Positions 4,923-5,416 of a stretch of 5,416 nt of DNA are shown piece by piece; the stretch's first letter is position 1; each line of letters starts with the position of its first letter. A program made the translations under genes and the position numbers. The stretch lies in contig PKYX01000281.1 in assembly GCA_003132825.1 (NCBI GenBank), positions 157 through 5,572 of the forward strand. Reading direction: 5' to 3'. Under the pieces are notes generated by a model. The model did no database searches. It saw nothing but the letters and a program-made list of their open reading frames with translations, and was not told the origin of the DNA. Source of the DNA: Acidobacteriaceae bacterium (GTDB lineage Bacteria; Acidobacteriota; Terriglobia; Terriglobales; Acidobacteriaceae).

Positions 4923-5416
4923 ATGGGAACTCTTCTGCAGGATGTTCGCTACGGATTTCGAATGCTGGTGAAGAGTCCGGCGTTTAGCGTTGCCGCCGTC
5001 CTTACTCTGGGGCTCGGAATCGGAGCCAACACGGCCATCTTTAGCATGGTGAACAGTGTGCTGCTGAAACCGCTTCCGTTCGACCGCCCTGAGCGGGTGA
5101 TGTTGGTTGCGGAGACCTGGAAGGGGCAACCTGGTAGCGTTTCCGCTGGCAACTTCGTCGATTGGCAGCAACAAAGCACGGTGTTTGAACAGCTGGCGGC
5201 TGCCCAAGTATCCAGTTTCAACCTCGCCGCGCAGGAAAATCCGGAGCGCATCGTCGGGGACCGCGTGACCCACAACTTCTTTGCAGTGTTTGGGGTCGCG
5301 GCGATGCTGGGCCGGACGTTTGCTCCGTCCGAGGATCAACCGGGGGGCGAGAGGGTCGCAGTGTTGAGCGAGAGAGTGTGGAGACAGCGTTTTCAAGCCG
5401 ACCCCTCGATCCTGGG
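4923..5416 (+). CDS. MacB-like ABC transporter permease, ADOP family (partial, C-terminus beyond window)
   Basis: ATG at 4923 opens a frame that runs off the right edge, giving 164 of an expected 800-880 residues. The N-terminus is the ADOP hallmark: [12 protein letters not shown] (4-15), [25 protein letters not shown] split over residues 17-41 as the first membrane helix, then [11 protein letters not shown] (43-53). The periplasmic MacB-like core follows, with [12 protein letters not shown] (74-85), [14 protein letters not shown] (112-125), LGRTF (129-133) and [13 protein letters not shown] (145-157). Full-length members have two FtsX-like permease modules and usually no linked ATPase, hence 'orphan'. 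The substrate is unknown, and MacB-type export or lipoprotein/peptide handling is inferred from fold only. The start is supported by AAGGTG at 4912-4917, 5 nt upstream. A GTG seven codons earlier (4902) is possible but non-canonical. The visible part looks intact. A minus-strand frame over the same bases (4887-5396) is a shadow. Confidence 0.93.
   Translation, partial: MGTLLQDVRYGFRMLVKSPAFSVAAVLTLGLGIGANTAIFSMVNSVLLKPLPFDRPERVMLVAETWKGQPGSVSAGNFVDWQQQSTVFEQLAAAQVSSFNLAAQENPERIVGDRVTHNFFAVFGVAAMLGRTFAPSEDQPGGERVAVLSERVWRQRFQADPSIL

Noticed and set aside
4887..5396. 169-codon minus-strand frame across the permease start.
   Set aside because: It is antisense to a clear ADOP permease reading and its protein shows no family features.

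Overview
The window most likely comes from a soil-type Acidobacteriota chromosome. The strongest sign is the gene that enters at the right end (from 4923). Its N-terminus has the wording of the large MacB-like permeases that are massively duplicated in Acidobacteriota (the 'acidobacterial duplicated orphan permease', ADOP, family). The fairly high GC content, roomy intergenic spacing, lone VOC-fold genes and tiny zinc-ribbon and coiled-coil proteins fit the same picture. I see no phage, transposase, CRISPR array, rRNA or tRNA.

Layout, left to right. At 1-1924, minus strand, a two-gene unit encodes a Tm-1-like / UPF0261 protein (1924 to 692) followed 29 nt later by a TIM-barrel 'phosphoenolpyruvate hydrolase family' protein (662 to beyond base 1). 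These are the two halves that are fused in the tomato antiviral protein Tm-1, so the bacterial pair very probably acts together. Bases 1925-2543 hold no convincing gene, only some dyads and a short open frame that overlaps the Tm-1-like start. At 2544-2729 (minus) is a 61-residue glutamine-rich coiled-coil protein with a very good ribosome binding site. Bases 2730-3050 are non-coding and contain a perfect 10-bp inverted repeat, a 12-bp palindrome and an 8-bp direct repeat. At 3051-3221 (minus) is a 56-residue zinc-finger-like protein (C-x2-C-x7-C-x11-H). At 3282-3752 and 4078-4455 (both minus) are two VOC-superfamily proteins of different subfamilies. The first is PhnB-like, and its start is better placed 11 codons inside the longest open frame.

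Bases 4456-4922 form the divergent promoter region between the second VOC gene and the ADOP permease, which runs rightwards off the window. This leader contains a TAC/GTA-type dyad, a candidate promoter, and a strong Shine-Dalgarno sequence in front of a 35-codon frame that could be a leader peptide.

How the genes work together: only the Tm-1-like and TIM-barrel genes form an evident functional unit, and its chemistry is not established. The VOC, zinc-finger and coiled-coil genes share one strand and may be partly co-transcribed (60 nt separate the PhnB-like stop from the zinc-finger start), but I cannot connect them in a pathway. I did not find a clearly new system. The best leads are the split Tm-1 module and the two very small genes, which default annotation tends to miss.
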